Shown here: positions 42,597 to 51,051 of the stretch, one piece after another
Numbering within the stretch: position 1 is the first letter of the stretch
Layout of the letters: each line of letters starts with the position of its first letter
Assembly (NCBI RefSeq): GCF_000013745.1
Contig: NC_007925.1
Location: forward strand, 4,402,001-4,466,000
Length of the DNA: 64,000 bases
Direction of reading: 5' to 3'
Origin: Rhodopseudomonas_A palustris_F
Lineage (GTDB): Bacteria > Pseudomonadota > Alphaproteobacteria > Rhizobiales > Xanthobacteraceae
Program-made: the position numbers and the translations under genes
Notes under the pieces: model-generated
What the model was told of the DNA's origin: nothing
What the model saw: the letters and a program-made list of their open reading frames with translations, nothing else
Database searches by the model: none

Positions 42597-43565
42597 TCAC
42601 TCCAACGGCACGTTGGCGGCGCGGACCATGCCGTTCCATTTGACGATTTCGCTATCGACGAATTTGCCGAATGCCGCGCCGGTCAGCGTCCCCGGTTCGA
42701 GCGACAACGCCGCGAATTTCTGTTTGGTCTCCGGCGCCGCCAGGATCTTCGCCATCGCGGCGACCAGTTTCTGATAGGCCGGATTGTCGTGGGCCTGCGG
42801 CATATAAAGCCCGAACCAGCCGATGGCCTCAAAACCCTTGAGCCCGGATTCGTTCAGCGTCGGAATGTCGGGCAAGGCTGCCGCGCGCTGCAGGCTGGTA
42901 ACCGCCAGCACCCGGACCGCGCCGCCCTGGGCGGCCGGGACCACCGTGGTCAGCGAATCGAACATGATCGGGATATGGCCGCCGATCAGGTCGTTCATCG
43001 CCGGCGCCGCCCCCTTGTAGGGGATATGCACGATATCGACCCCGGCCATCTGCTTGAACAATTCGCCGGCGAGATGGTTGGCGCCGCCGATCCCGGTCGA
43101 TCCGAACGAGTACTTACCGGGATCTTTCTTCGCCAGCGCGATCAGCTCCTGCACCGTCTGCGCCGGGAAATCCTTGGTGACGATCAGCGCATTGGCGGCG
43201 GAAGCGGCCATCGCGATCGGCGAGAAATCCTTCTGGGTGTCGTAGGGCAGCTTGCGGTACAGGCTGGGATTGATGACGTGGTGGGTCGCGGTCAACAGCA
43301 GCACGCTGCCGTCCGGATCCGACTTCGCCACCGCCTCCGAGCCGATGGTGCCGGACGCCCCGGCGCGATTCTCCACCACCGTGGTGACGCCGAGTTCGTC
43401 GCCGAGGTACTTCGCCACGAAGCGGGCGACGATGTCGGTGGTCCCGCCGGCCGGAAACGGCACTACGATCTTGATCGATTTGACCGGGAACGGCTCCGCG
43501 ACGGCGGGCGCGCCGCCGAACGCCGCGAACGACAGCAACACCAACAGGCACCCCAACTTTCTCAT
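42597..43565 (-). CDS. Bug (TctC) family tripartite tricarboxylate-type binding protein
   Basis: 322 residues, a periplasmic binding protein with a signal peptide (LGCLLVLLSFAAFGGAPAVA). The fold is Bug-like: IKIVVPFPAGGTTDIVARFV is the N-terminal signature, and FGSTGIGGANHLAGELFKQM the ligand loop. Bug proteins bind carboxylates such as aromatic or dicarboxylic acids. No TctA/TctB membrane genes are beside it, which is common for orphan Bug proteins. The two hydratase-like genes follow upstream in the same direction, so the ligand may feed that pathway. ATG 43565 has GGAGAG upstream. Confidence 0.92.
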   Translation of the reverse strand: MRKLGCLLVLLSFAAFGGAPAVAEPFPVKSIKIVVPFPAGGTTDIVARFVAKYLGDELGVTTVVENRAGASGTIGSEAVAKSDPDGSVLLLTATHHVINPSLYRKLPYDTQKDFSPIAMAASAANALIVTKDFPAQTVQELIALAKKDPGKYSFGSTGIGGANHLAGELFKQMAGVDIVHIPYKGAAPAMNDLIGGHIPIMFDSLTTVVPAAQGGAVRVLAVTSLQRAAALPDIPTLNESGLKGFEAIGWFGLYMPQAHDNPAYQKLVAAMAKILAAPETKQKFAALSLEPGTLTGAAFGKFVDSEIVKWNGMVRAANVPLE

Positions 43566-43581
43566 TCCCACTCTCCGTCAT

Positions 43582-44037
43582 TCACCCCGCCGCAGACTGT
43601 GCACCATGCGGGAATTCCACCATCGCCTCGCCGGTGGCGACCTTGTCGCCCTGCTGATTGCAGACCAGCACATCGATGATAACCCAACGCGAGCGTTCCG
43701 TCGTCTGTTTTGACTTGATGATACCACGCGGCCGGATGGTATCACCAGGCCGCACCGGCTTCACCCAGCGGGTTTCCAGGCGCCGGTGAATAGCCCCCGC
43801 CGGATAGGCCCAATCGGTAATCATGCGGGTGATCAGTCCGAAATTATTCATGCCGTGCATGATGATGCCGCCGAAATTGGTCTTGCCGAAATCACCTTTC
43901 ATATAATCGTCGTCGAGATGCAGCGGATTGTAGTCGAGCGAGCCGTCACAAAACAGCCGGATCGAGGCCCGGCTGACTGCAAATTCCGGGCCATCGATGG
44001 CGTCGCCGACGGCGAGATCTTCAAAGGTCGTGGTCAT
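43582..44037 (-). CDS. MaoC-like dehydratase (hotdog fold)
   Basis: 151 residues, a single hotdog domain of the MaoC group. The catalytic Asp/His of the R-hydratase pattern lie in SLDYNPLHLDDDYM and the hydration motif GGIIMHGMNNFGLI. Such proteins act on enoyl-CoA-type substrates. It is partner of the larger gene at 44047, 9 bases upstream, and probably forms a heteromeric hydratase with it. Substrate is unknown. Confidence 0.85.
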   Translation of the reverse strand: MTTTFEDLAVGDAIDGPEFAVSRASIRLFCDGSLDYNPLHLDDDYMKGDFGKTNFGGIIMHGMNNFGLITRMITDWAYPAGAIHRRLETRWVKPVRPGDTIRPRGIIKSKQTTERSRWVIIDVLVCNQQGDKVATGEAMVEFPHGAQSAAG

Positions 44038-44046
44038 CGCGCGCTC

Positions 44047-44517
44047 CTATCTCGGCCGGATGGTGTGGCCACGGCCGGAACAGATCACCTCGCCGTGCTG
44101 GTTGAAGAACACGTTGTCATGCACCACGAACAGCCGCTCGCGGCGGATGAACTTGTCGAGCGCGCGGGCCTGCAGCGTGATGGTGTCGCCCGGCCGCGCC
44201 GGGATGTTGTAGCTCCAGGACTGCCCGGCATTGACCGTGCCCGGGGTGCGCATCCAGTCGTCCGCCGGGGTGCAGGCGAACATCAACAGGATGTGGATCG
44301 ACGGCGGCGCGATCAGTCCGCCGTAAGGCGTCGACTTGGCGAAGGCTTCGTCGAGATACAGCGGATGGGTTTCGCCGACCGAGCGACAATACAGCTCGAT
44401 GGCCTGGCGGGTGAGGACGTAGGGGAGCGTCTTGCGCGGGACCCCCGGAATGATGTCGTCCCAGACTTTTCTTAAATTGGCGTCCTTCCAAAAATCCGTT
44501 TCGAAAGCCTGTTGCAA
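44047..44517 (-). CDS. FAS1-like dehydratase / MaoC N-terminal domain protein
   Basis: 156 residues from TTG 44517, preceded by AAGGAG. The frame is open to a second TTG at 44568. Family-like features are LPYVLTRQAIELYCRSVGET and PLYLDEAFAKSTPYGGLIAPP, a FAS1-like/hotdog domain usually paired with a MaoC domain. The gene follows directly the divergent IclR regulator. With the 43582 gene and the Bug protein it forms one operon, which looks like uptake plus CoA-thioester hydration of an organic acid. Confidence 0.78.
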   Translation of the reverse strand: MQQAFETDFWKDANLRKVWDDIIPGVPRKTLPYVLTRQAIELYCRSVGETHPLYLDEAFAKSTPYGGLIAPPSIHILLMFACTPADDWMRTPGTVNAGQSWSYNIPARPGDTITLQARALDKFIRRERLFVVHDNVFFNQHGEVICSGRGHTIRPR

Positions 44518-44552
44518 TTCTTCCGTCTCCTTCAGTCGCCAAGCGAACTTTG

Positions 44553-44580
44553 TAGTCGATTTATGCAAATACTGCGACTA
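44553..44580. promoter_or_regulatory. Nested inverted repeat, candidate IclR-type operator
   Basis: TAGTCG (44553-44558) and CGACTA (44575-44580) form the outer arms; between them ATTT-ATGC-AAAT forms a second, inner inverted repeat. It lies in the divergent gap between the hydratase operon and the IclR regulator gene. It covers the upstream TTG (44568) of the hydratase gene, which further supports the shorter start. Confidence 0.55.
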
Positions 44581-44623
44581 TATATCTATTCTGACAAGCA
44601 TTGGTGACAAGGGAACCTGGACG

Positions 44624-45394
44624 ATGGCCAAGGAAAGCGATGGATTCGTCCGCGCGATCGCGCGGGGATTCTCGGTGGTCGAAGCGTTGGGACGACCGCC
44701 CGGCCGCCACACGCTCTCGGAGGCGGCGGTGTCGGCGGGGCTGAACCGGGCCACCGCGCGGCGCATGTTGGCGACGTTGGTAGCGCTGAATTACTGCGAG
44801 GTCGAGGGTCGTTACTTCAGTCTGCGGCCGCGCGCGCTGGGGCTCGGGCTGTCTTATCTCAACGCGCTGCCCTATTGGGGCTACGCGCAGAGCGCGCTGG
44901 AAGACCTGCGCAACGAGATCGGCGAATCCTGCGCGCTGGCGGTGCTCGACGAGGACGAAATCGTCTATGCGCTGCGGCTGCCGGCGCGGCGCATTCTGTC
45001 GGCCAATCTCGGCATCGGCAGCCGGCTGCCGGCGCATGTGGTGTCGCTCGGCCGGGTGCTGCTGGCATCGCTGCCGCCGGACAAGCTGCAGGCCTATCTG
45101 ACCCGGGCCGAGCTGCGCAAATTGACGCCGCGCACCATCGTCGATCCGGTCGCGCTGGCAGAGCAGCTGCAGCGCACCCGCGAGCAAGGCTACGCCTGGA
45201 TCGACGGCGAACTCGATCCGGCGATCTGCGGCATCGCGGTGCCGGTGCGCGATCATCGCGGCGCCGTAGTGGCCGCGGTCAGTATCAACACCATCTCCGG
45301 CTCGATCGATGAAGACGGCGCCAAGCAGCGCTTCCTCACCGCGCTGCGCCGCACCGCGCAGGACATCCAGAGCCAGACCGCGGCGGCGGCGTAG
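44624..45394 (+). CDS. IclR family transcriptional regulator
   Basis: 256 residues. The N-terminal winged HTH (about 10-75: RGFSVVEALGRPPGRHTLSE, AGLNRATARRMLATLV) is followed by the IclR effector domain (about 90-250) with LPARRILSANLGIGSRLPA and GELDPAICGIAVPVRD. The sequence is close to the PcaR/PobR branch, which controls aromatic acid degradation. It is divergent from the hydratase-Bug operon and likely controls it through 44553-44580. ATG 44624 was chosen since the upstream frame runs into the divergent gene. Confidence 0.93.
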   Translation: MAKESDGFVRAIARGFSVVEALGRPPGRHTLSEAAVSAGLNRATARRMLATLVALNYCEVEGRYFSLRPRALGLGLSYLNALPYWGYAQSALEDLRNEIGESCALAVLDEDEIVYALRLPARRILSANLGIGSRLPAHVVSLGRVLLASLPPDKLQAYLTRAELRKLTPRTIVDPVALAEQLQRTREQGYAWIDGELDPAICGIAVPVRDHRGAVVAAVSINTISGSIDEDGAKQRFLTALRRTAQDIQSQTAAAA

Positions 45395-45428
45395 CATGGC
45401 GCACCCGACCCGTGAGGCGCGCTGAGCG

Positions 45429-45899
45429 ATGAGTCTCGAGTCCGTCCGCGCTTACTTCGCTGCCCAAGCCCCCGATCTCGCCGTGCTGGAATCCGCCACC
45501 AGTTCGGCGACGGTGGCGCTGGCTGCCGAGGCCCATGGCGTGACGCCGGCGGAGATCGCCAAGACGCTGTCGCTGCGGGTCGGCGAGCGGGTGTTTCTGC
45601 TGGTCACCAGCGGCACCGCGCGGCTCGACAACAAGAAGGCCAAGGCGGTGTTCGGCGGCAAGACGAAGATGCTCGGCGCCGACGAGGTGGTGGCGATCAC
45701 CGGCCACCAAGTCGGCGGGGTCTGCCCGTTCGGCCTGAAGACGCCGCTGCCGGTGTATTGCGACGTCTCGCTGAAAGCGTTCGCTATCGTGGTGCCGGCG
45801 GCGGGCTCCACCCACAGCGCGGTGCGGATCGCGCCGCAGCGGATGGCGCAATTGACCGCCGCCGAATGGGTCGACGTCTGCGAGATGCAACCCGCCTGA
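45429..45899 (+). CDS. YbaK/EbsC family aminoacyl-tRNA deacylase
   Basis: 156 residues, the size of YbaK-like free-standing editing proteins. TPAEIAKTLSLRVGERVFLL carries the conserved Lys, and GHQVGGVCPFGL is the signature that separates this family. It would hydrolyse mischarged Ala- or Cys-tRNA(Pro)-like species. It follows the IclR gene by 34 bases in the same direction. A terminator hairpin follows. Confidence 0.9.
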   Translation: MSLESVRAYFAAQAPDLAVLESATSSATVALAAEAHGVTPAEIAKTLSLRVGERVFLLVTSGTARLDNKKAKAVFGGKTKMLGADEVVAITGHQVGGVCPFGLKTPLPVYCDVSLKAFAIVVPAAGSTHSAVRIAPQRMAQLTAAEWVDVCEMQPA

Positions 45900-45905
45900 C
45901 AACCG

Positions 45906-45927
45906 CGCGGGGCCCGCAGGCCCCGCG
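45906..45927 (+). terminator. Terminator between ybaK-like gene and the convergent small gene
   Basis: A 9-bp perfect stem, CGCGGGGCC with GGCCCCGCG, and a 4-base loop. It starts 6 bases after the YbaK stop and lies before the end of the minus-strand gene, so it may serve both directions. Confidence 0.7.
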
Positions 45928-45948
45928 ATCGTTCAGGCGATCAACTGG

Positions 45949-46242
45949 TCACCAACGACGCCAGCCGGGGCGATAGCCCCACGGCCGATAGGGCCGCGGG
46001 CCATAGAACCTTGGGCCGTAGAATCGCGGACCATAATAGCCGTAGGCGTTGTAGTAGTTCGGCCGCCACCAGCAGCGACCCCAAGCGTTGCAGACGTAGC
46101 GCACCTGATCGAGCTGGGCGGCCGGGCCGCTCGCCGCGCTGACTGCGCCCGGCAATCCGTTCGGCATCGCCGAGGCAGCCCCCGAGGACAATGCGAGGCC
46201 GCCGATGGTGGCGAGGGCGGCAAGCGCGAGTTTCAGTTTCAT
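45949..46242 (-). CDS. Exported small Tyr/Pro/Arg-rich protein
   Basis: 97 residues. A signal peptide (MKLKLALAALATIGGLALSS) precedes a short region with CNAWGRCWWRPNYYNAYGYY and then repeats of the word GPRFY and GPRPYRPWG. The Cys, Trp and Tyr/Pro repeats are like small envelope proteins of Bradyrhizobiaceae, whose function is unknown. ATG 46242 is spaced well from GGAG; the GTG at 46251 overlaps that site. Confidence 0.78.
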   Translation of the reverse strand: MKLKLALAALATIGGLALSSGAASAMPNGLPGAVSAASGPAAQLDQVRYVCNAWGRCWWRPNYYNAYGYYGPRFYGPRFYGPRPYRPWGYRPGWRRW

Positions 46243-46675
46243 CGAATTCACTCCATCGATTCCAAACCGTGCGCAAGCCTAGGCCGCGGCGGCTGAACGA
46301 CAGCTGACCAACCGATTCATCTCGATGAAATATTGGTAAGGTGAACGCGGGCCCGCAGCCGCCGTGCCGCAAGCGCCTGTTGCGCGGGCCCGCTATTCAC
46401 GCCCATCCGGCACGAAGGCGCGCGACCGACCCAGCGTTAACATTTCGGCAGGACATCGATTGGCCGTGCCGCGGTCATCAGCGTTCGGAATATTGCGCGG
46501 CGGGTCCCACGGCGCTCGCCGCGCGCCCGGCGCCTGCCCGGGCGCCTCTCGGTCGGCGAGCTGCAGCCGCCGCGCGCCGCAACACCCGGCGAACAGCCTG
46601 CAAGCCACAACGCCACCCTCTTCCCTGGATATCGCTTCGCTCATCCAGGCTACCGAAGATGCCGGCGACGACGGC
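46243..46675. other. Intergenic gap between two minus-strand genes
   Basis: 433 bases. The only structures seen are two copies of the palindrome GCGGGCCCGC, at 46347-46356 and 46384-46393, which can also pair with one another. No credible gene was found on either strand. Confidence 0.5.
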
Positions 46676-46924
46676 CTACAGCCCGCTGAGGTCGTTCGGC
46701 ACCTCGCCGAACGCGCGCAGCAGCACCGCGTCGGAAAATTCCCCCAGCATCGGATCGCCGCTGCGGCTGAACGCCACCGCGCCGATATGGCCCTCGCTGC
46801 GCGACAGCGCTTCGGCGCGCATGATCGCGGCGTGGGCGCTGGTGCATTCGGTGCCCTCGCGGGCCGCGGGGCCGTCATCATCCCGCGCGAACGGCAACGC
46901 CACGTAGTAAGTCACATCCGCCAT
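46676..46924 (-). CDS. Hypothetical protein (82 aa)
   Basis: 82 residues, soluble: MADVTYYVALPFARDDDGPA to VPNDLSGL. The mixed, well-spaced composition and a clear start (ATG 46924) support a real gene. It is 12 bases from the next minus-strand gene at 46937, so the pair forms a small operon. I do not recognise the family. Confidence 0.72.
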   Translation of the reverse strand: MADVTYYVALPFARDDDGPAAREGTECTSAHAAIMRAEALSRSEGHIGAVAFSRSGDPMLGEFSDAVLLRAFGEVPNDLSGL

Positions 46925-46936
46925 GGCCTGTCTCCT

Positions 46937-47182
46937 TCACCTCACCGCGCCGCCCGGCGCCGTGCCGGACGACTCGCCCGATCCGCCGCGCCGGCCGCGC
47001 GCGAAACCGCGCGACACCGCGGCGTTGCACTGCCCGAGTTCGAATTCGAGATACTCGTTGGCCAAGATCAACGCGCGAATCGTCGAGCGCAGATCACCGC
47101 CGCAGGCCGCGATCGCCGCATCGGCAGCGGCGTCGAGGCGGTCCTGGTCGGAGGCGAATTCAGGCGCAGCATGGGTGGGCAT
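46937..47182 (-). CDS. Hypothetical helical protein (81 aa)
   Basis: 81 residues. The core is helical (DQDRLDAAADAAIAACGGDL, ALILANEYLEFELG) with a Gly/Arg-rich C-terminal tail. ATG 47182 has AAGGA 8 bases upstream. It is upstream partner of the 46676 gene. No function can be assigned. Confidence 0.72.
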   Translation of the reverse strand: MPTHAAPEFASDQDRLDAAADAAIAACGGDLRSTIRALILANEYLEFELGQCNAAVSRGFARGRRGGSGESSGTAPGGAVR

Positions 47183-47286
47183 CGGCAATATCCTTGAATG
47201 GCGGCAATTGTGTTCTTGTTTCGTTCTGTTGTCAATCAGCCCGCGGCGGCGTCCAACCCTCTCTTAACGACTGCTTGCTAGGCTGA

Positions 47287-48705
47287 ATGACCGTCGTGTC
47301 GGCCAACGGCCCCGGCCAACCTGCAGGGTTTTGCGCTTTGGCTCTCCTGGAAGCTCGTTCAGCCACCCCGCTCGCCGGCCTCAAGGCGCGGTTGCGGGCG
47401 ATGTTCGGCGGCGGCCACGAGGCCGCGCTGACCAACCGGCTGGCCGGCACCATCTTCATCATCCGCGTGGTCAGCGCCGCCTTGGCGTATCTGTCGCAAG
47501 TGCTGCTGGCGCGCTGGATGGGCGGCGCGGATTACGGCACTTACGTCTATGTCTGGACCTGGGTGCTGCTACTCGGCTCGATGCTGGATTTCGGCATCGC
47601 GATGTCGTGCCAGAAGATCATTCCGGAATATCGCGCCGCCGGCGCCCACGCCTTGTTGCGCGGTTTTCTGTCCGGCAGCCGCTGGGCCACGCTGGCGGCC
47701 TCGAGCGCGGTGGCGCTGGCGCTCGCCGGGCTGGTGCGGCTGCTGTCGCCGTGGATCGATCCGCCGGCCGTGGTGCCGCTGTATCTCGGCTGCCTGACGC
47801 TGCCGGCCTTCGTGGTCGCCAACACCCAGGACGGCATCGCCCGCTCGCACGACTGGATGCGGCTCGGCTTGATGCCGCAATTCATCGTCCGGCAATCGCT
47901 GATCATCGGCTTCACCGCCGGCGCCGTGGTGCTCGGCTTTCAGCTCGGCGCGGTGGCTGCGATGATCGCCAGCTGCGCCGCGGTGTGGATCGCGATGCTC
48001 GGCCAGCTGCTCGCGCTGAACCGCCGGCTTGAGGGCGTGATCGACCCCGGCCCCAAAGCCTATGAATTCCGCAGCTGGCTGAAAACCTCGCTGCCGATCA
48101 TGATGGTCGAGGGCTTCTATCTGCTATTGTCCTATATCGACGTCCTGGTGCTGCAGCATTATCGCTCGGCCGAAGAAGTCGGGGTGTATTTCGCGGTGAT
48201 CAAGACGTTGGCGCTGGTGTCGTTCATCCACTACGCGATGTCGGCGGTCACCGCGCATCGCTTCAGCGAGTATCACACGAGCGGCGACAAGGCGCGGCTC
48301 GCCGCCTATCTCCGCCACGCCATCACCTGGACGTTCTGGCCGTCGCTGGCCGCCACCGTCGTGCTGCTGGCGCTGGGCAAGCCGCTGTTGTGGCTGTTCG
48401 GGCCGCAATTCGTCGCCGGCTACGACATCATGTTCATCGCCGCGATCGGCCTCGTGGTGCGCGCCGCGATCGGCCCGGTGGAACGGCTGCTCAACATGCT
48501 CGGCCAGCAGAACCTCTGCGCGCTGGCCTATGCGCTGGCGTTCGCGATCAACCTCGTGCTGTGCATCGCGCTGGTGCCGCGGTTCGGCGGCCACGGCGCC
48601 GCCGCCGCCACCTCGCTGGCACTCACTTTCGAAACCGTGCTGCTGTTCTGGATCACCCGCCAGCGGCTCGGCCTGCACGTGCTGGCGTTCGGCAAGCGGG
48701 CCTGA
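47287..48705 (+). CDS. Polysaccharide/lipid flippase (Wzx-like, MATE/MOP superfamily)
   Basis: 472 residues with about 12-14 membrane segments. It has the family start TNRLAGTIFIIRVVSAALAY and VLLARWMGGADYGTYVYVWT, typical of polysaccharide biosynthesis flippases that move lipid-linked glycans across the inner membrane. No glycosyltransferase genes are near, so the substrate cannot be told. The frame opens with ATG 47287, and the first 35 residues are a poorly conserved hydrophilic lead. Confidence 0.88.
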   Translation: MTVVSANGPGQPAGFCALALLEARSATPLAGLKARLRAMFGGGHEAALTNRLAGTIFIIRVVSAALAYLSQVLLARWMGGADYGTYVYVWTWVLLLGSMLDFGIAMSCQKIIPEYRAAGAHALLRGFLSGSRWATLAASSAVALALAGLVRLLSPWIDPPAVVPLYLGCLTLPAFVVANTQDGIARSHDWMRLGLMPQFIVRQSLIIGFTAGAVVLGFQLGAVAAMIASCAAVWIAMLGQLLALNRRLEGVIDPGPKAYEFRSWLKTSLPIMMVEGFYLLLSYIDVLVLQHYRSAEEVGVYFAVIKTLALVSFIHYAMSAVTAHRFSEYHTSGDKARLAAYLRHAITWTFWPSLAATVVLLALGKPLLWLFGPQFVAGYDIMFIAAIGLVVRAAIGPVERLLNMLGQQNLCALAYALAFAINLVLCIALVPRFGGHGAAAATSLALTFETVLLFWITRQRLGLHVLAFGKRA

Positions 48706-48773
48706 GGGCGGGGGCCGAAGACTGATCCGACCTCCCTCCCAGTGATATAAGCCCGGCTTGCCGCAACAGAGCC

Positions 48774-48900
48774 GTGCCCCGGACGCGGCGCAACGCGTCA
48801 GCGTTGCGCCGTGAGCCGGGGCCGTTACGAACCGCAGCGCTTGGAACGGTCCCGGCTCGCGACGCAGCGTGAAGAACGCTGCATCGCGTCCGGGACACGC
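48774..48900. repeat. Palindromic repeat, family D
   Basis: It begins GTGCCCCGGACGCGGCGCAA and ends CGCGTCCGGGACACGC, with the inner CTTGGAACGGTCCCGGCTCG block shared with 39964-40100. Confidence 0.8.
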
Positions 48901-48930
48901 TCAGATCAAACTGCAAGCGCCCTCCCCCGC

Positions 48931-49719
48931 CTACGCCGCGGTCCAGCCGCCGTCCATCGACAAATTGGCGCCGGTGATTTGGCTGGCGTCATCGCCGCAT
49001 AGATACAGCGCCAACGCCGCGACCTGCTCGGCGGTGACGAACTGCTTGGTCGGCTGCGCCTGCAGCAACACGTCGTTGATCACCTGCTCCTTGGTGAGCC
49101 CGCGCGCCTTCATGGTATCGGGGATCTGCTTCTCCACCAAAGGCGTCCAGACATAGCCCGGCGAGATGCAGTTCACCGTGATCTTGAAGGTCGCAAGCTC
49201 CAAGGCCGCGGTCTTGGTGAGGCCGGCGATACCGTGCTTGGCGGCCACATAGGCCGATTTGAACGGCGAGGCCACCAGCGAATGCGCCGAGGCGGTGTTG
49301 ATGATGCGGCCCCAGCCGCGCTGCTTCATGCCGGGGATCGCCGCGCGGATGCCGTGAAACGCCGACGACAGATTGATGGCGATGATGGCGTCCCACTTCT
49401 CGATCGGGAATTCCTCGATCGGCGCGACGAACTGGATGCCGGCATTGTTGACCAGCACGTCGACCGAACCGAAGGTCTTCTCGCCGAGCTTGATCATCTC
49501 GGCGATCTCGGCGGGCTTCAGCATGTCGGCCGGCGAATGCACCGCCTTGACGGAGAAATCGCTCTCGATCTTGGCGCGCTCGCGCTCGATGTCGGCCGCC
49601 TCGCCCATGCCGTTGATCACCACATTGGCGCCGGCGCCGGCGAAGGCGCGCGCATAGGCCAATCCGATGCCGCTGGTCGATCCGGTCACCACCGCGGTCT
49701 TGCCTGTCAACGTGCCCAT
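48931..49719 (-). CDS. bdhA: 3-hydroxybutyrate dehydrogenase
   Basis: 262 residues, a classic SDR. The NAD site TGSTSGIGLAYARAFAGAG, the Ser-Tyr-Lys triad (TASAHSLVASPFKSAYVAAKH) and the family block GYVWTPLVEKQIPDTMKARG are present. It converts 3-hydroxybutyrate to acetoacetate in poly-3-hydroxybutyrate turnover. ATG 49719 has AGGGAG upstream. The patatin-like gene lies 96 bases upstream in the same direction; such a pairing is common in relatives and suggests a role in storage-polymer or lipid use. Confidence 0.94.
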   Translation of the reverse strand: MGTLTGKTAVVTGSTSGIGLAYARAFAGAGANVVINGMGEAADIERERAKIESDFSVKAVHSPADMLKPAEIAEMIKLGEKTFGSVDVLVNNAGIQFVAPIEEFPIEKWDAIIAINLSSAFHGIRAAIPGMKQRGWGRIINTASAHSLVASPFKSAYVAAKHGIAGLTKTAALELATFKITVNCISPGYVWTPLVEKQIPDTMKARGLTKEQVINDVLLQAQPTKQFVTAEQVAALALYLCGDDASQITGANLSMDGGWTAA

Positions 49720-49815
49720 TGGCTTACTCCCTGTGTTGTGAAGACGATGCGGCGGCGATCGCGCCACCGCGAATGCGTTTCGGCGCGCGCCGTGATGTGC
49801 GTTGTGGGCTGGCCG

Positions 49816-50961
49816 CTATTGGAAAGCCTCTTTGGTCAGATCGTAGGTCACCATGGTCTCGCCGTCCTGCGGCTGGCGCAGCCAGTCCGGACGCCGCATC
49901 GACAGATGCACGTCCTGCTCGCCGGATTTCCAATGCTCGAGCATGTTGAGGCGGGAGAAATCATAGTCCTTCGATGCAGCCTCGTAATTGCGCTTGCGGT
50001 AGATCAGATGCACCACGGTGACGGTGTTCTCCTCCGCCGCCTCGTGCAGGATGGCGTAGGCCGGATCGTTGCGCAGTTCGTCGGGCAATTTGTCGATCAA
50101 ATCGCGCAACGCCTTGCGGGTGTTGTGGATCTGCTTGTTCTTGTCGGTGTTGAGCCTGGTGCGGCTGGAAAACCGGATGTCCTTTTCGCGCTCGGCGGCC
50201 TCCAGCAGCGTCTCCGGCAGCCGGCCGCGGGCGCTGAACAGATCGACCTGGAAGATCAACAGATCGTCGACGGTTTCTTCGCCGAGCACGTAGTCCAGCG
50301 GCGTGTTGGAGGCGATGCCGCCGTCCCAGAAGAATTCGCCGTCGATCTCGACCGCCGGAAAGCCCGGCGGCAGCGCCGCCGAAGCCATGACGTGCTCCGG
50401 GCCGATCTGTTGTCTTGTGTTGTCGAAGTAGCAGAAATTGCCGGTGGCGATGTTGACCGCGCCGAGGCTGAGCCGGGTGGTCTTGGCCTCGTCGTTGATG
50501 CGATCGAAGTCCACCAGCCGCTGCAGCGTCGCGCGCAGCGGCGCGGTGTCGTAATAGCTCAGCGAGGTCAGATCCTGCGGCGGAAACAGCAGCGGCGGCG
50601 GAAACCGCGGCGTGAAGAAGCCGGGCACGCCGAACATGGCGGTCAGCGCTGCGCTGGTTTCGTTGAACAGCGAATGCACCCGGTCGTCGTGCAGCACGGG
50701 CAGCCACGGCACCGGCGACGACGCCAGCTCCCAGAATTCCTTCAGCTTCGCCACCCGCTGCTCGCGCGGATTGCCGGCGATGATCGCGGCGTTGATGGCG
50801 CCGATCGAGATGCCGGCGAGCCATTGCGGTTCGAAATCGTGGTGGCACAGCGCCTGATAGGCGCCGGCCTGATAGGAGCCGAGCGCGCCGCCGCCCTGCA
50901 GCACCAACACGCGGCGACCTTCGGCGGGACTCGAAGCCGGTTTGGCGGCAGCTGTATCCAT
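49816..50961 (-). CDS. Patatin-like phospholipase with DUF3734
   Basis: 381 residues. The patatin catalytic parts are complete: oxyanion loop LQGGGALGSYQAG, nucleophile GISIGAIN and the Asp in FFWDGGIASN. The C-terminal part (about 240-380) is DUF3734-like (NTVTVVHLIYRKRNYEAASK). Expected activity is acyl hydrolysis of phospholipids or of stored polymers. ATG 50961 was chosen; ATG 50973 is equally possible, neither with a strong ribosome site. It is co-oriented with bdhA. Confidence 0.9.
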   Translation of the reverse strand: MDTAAAKPASSPAEGRRVLVLQGGGALGSYQAGAYQALCHHDFEPQWLAGISIGAINAAIIAGNPREQRVAKLKEFWELASSPVPWLPVLHDDRVHSLFNETSAALTAMFGVPGFFTPRFPPPLLFPPQDLTSLSYYDTAPLRATLQRLVDFDRINDEAKTTRLSLGAVNIATGNFCYFDNTRQQIGPEHVMASAALPPGFPAVEIDGEFFWDGGIASNTPLDYVLGEETVDDLLIFQVDLFSARGRLPETLLEAAEREKDIRFSSRTRLNTDKNKQIHNTRKALRDLIDKLPDELRNDPAYAILHEAAEENTVTVVHLIYRKRNYEAASKDYDFSRLNMLEHWKSGEQDVHLSMRRPDWLRQPQDGETMVTYDLTKEAFQ

Positions 50962-51051
50962 CGGGGGGCCCATCGGATCGTGGCAAGCACGGCGCAAAGT
51001 GGCGCGCGAAGGCGGCGCCGTCAATCGTGTCGCGATGAATTTGCGCGGCGC

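Noticed and set aside
41090..42774. Many frames of 60-180 residues with words like HPSRRPASRCALRRAPQDD on both strands
   Set aside because: They are translations of the tandem family A repeats and repeat the same words; not genes.
46364..47267. Plus-strand frames over the two small minus-strand genes
   Set aside because: Ala/Arg/Pro-rich shadows; the minus-strand frames have sensible starts and ribosome sites.
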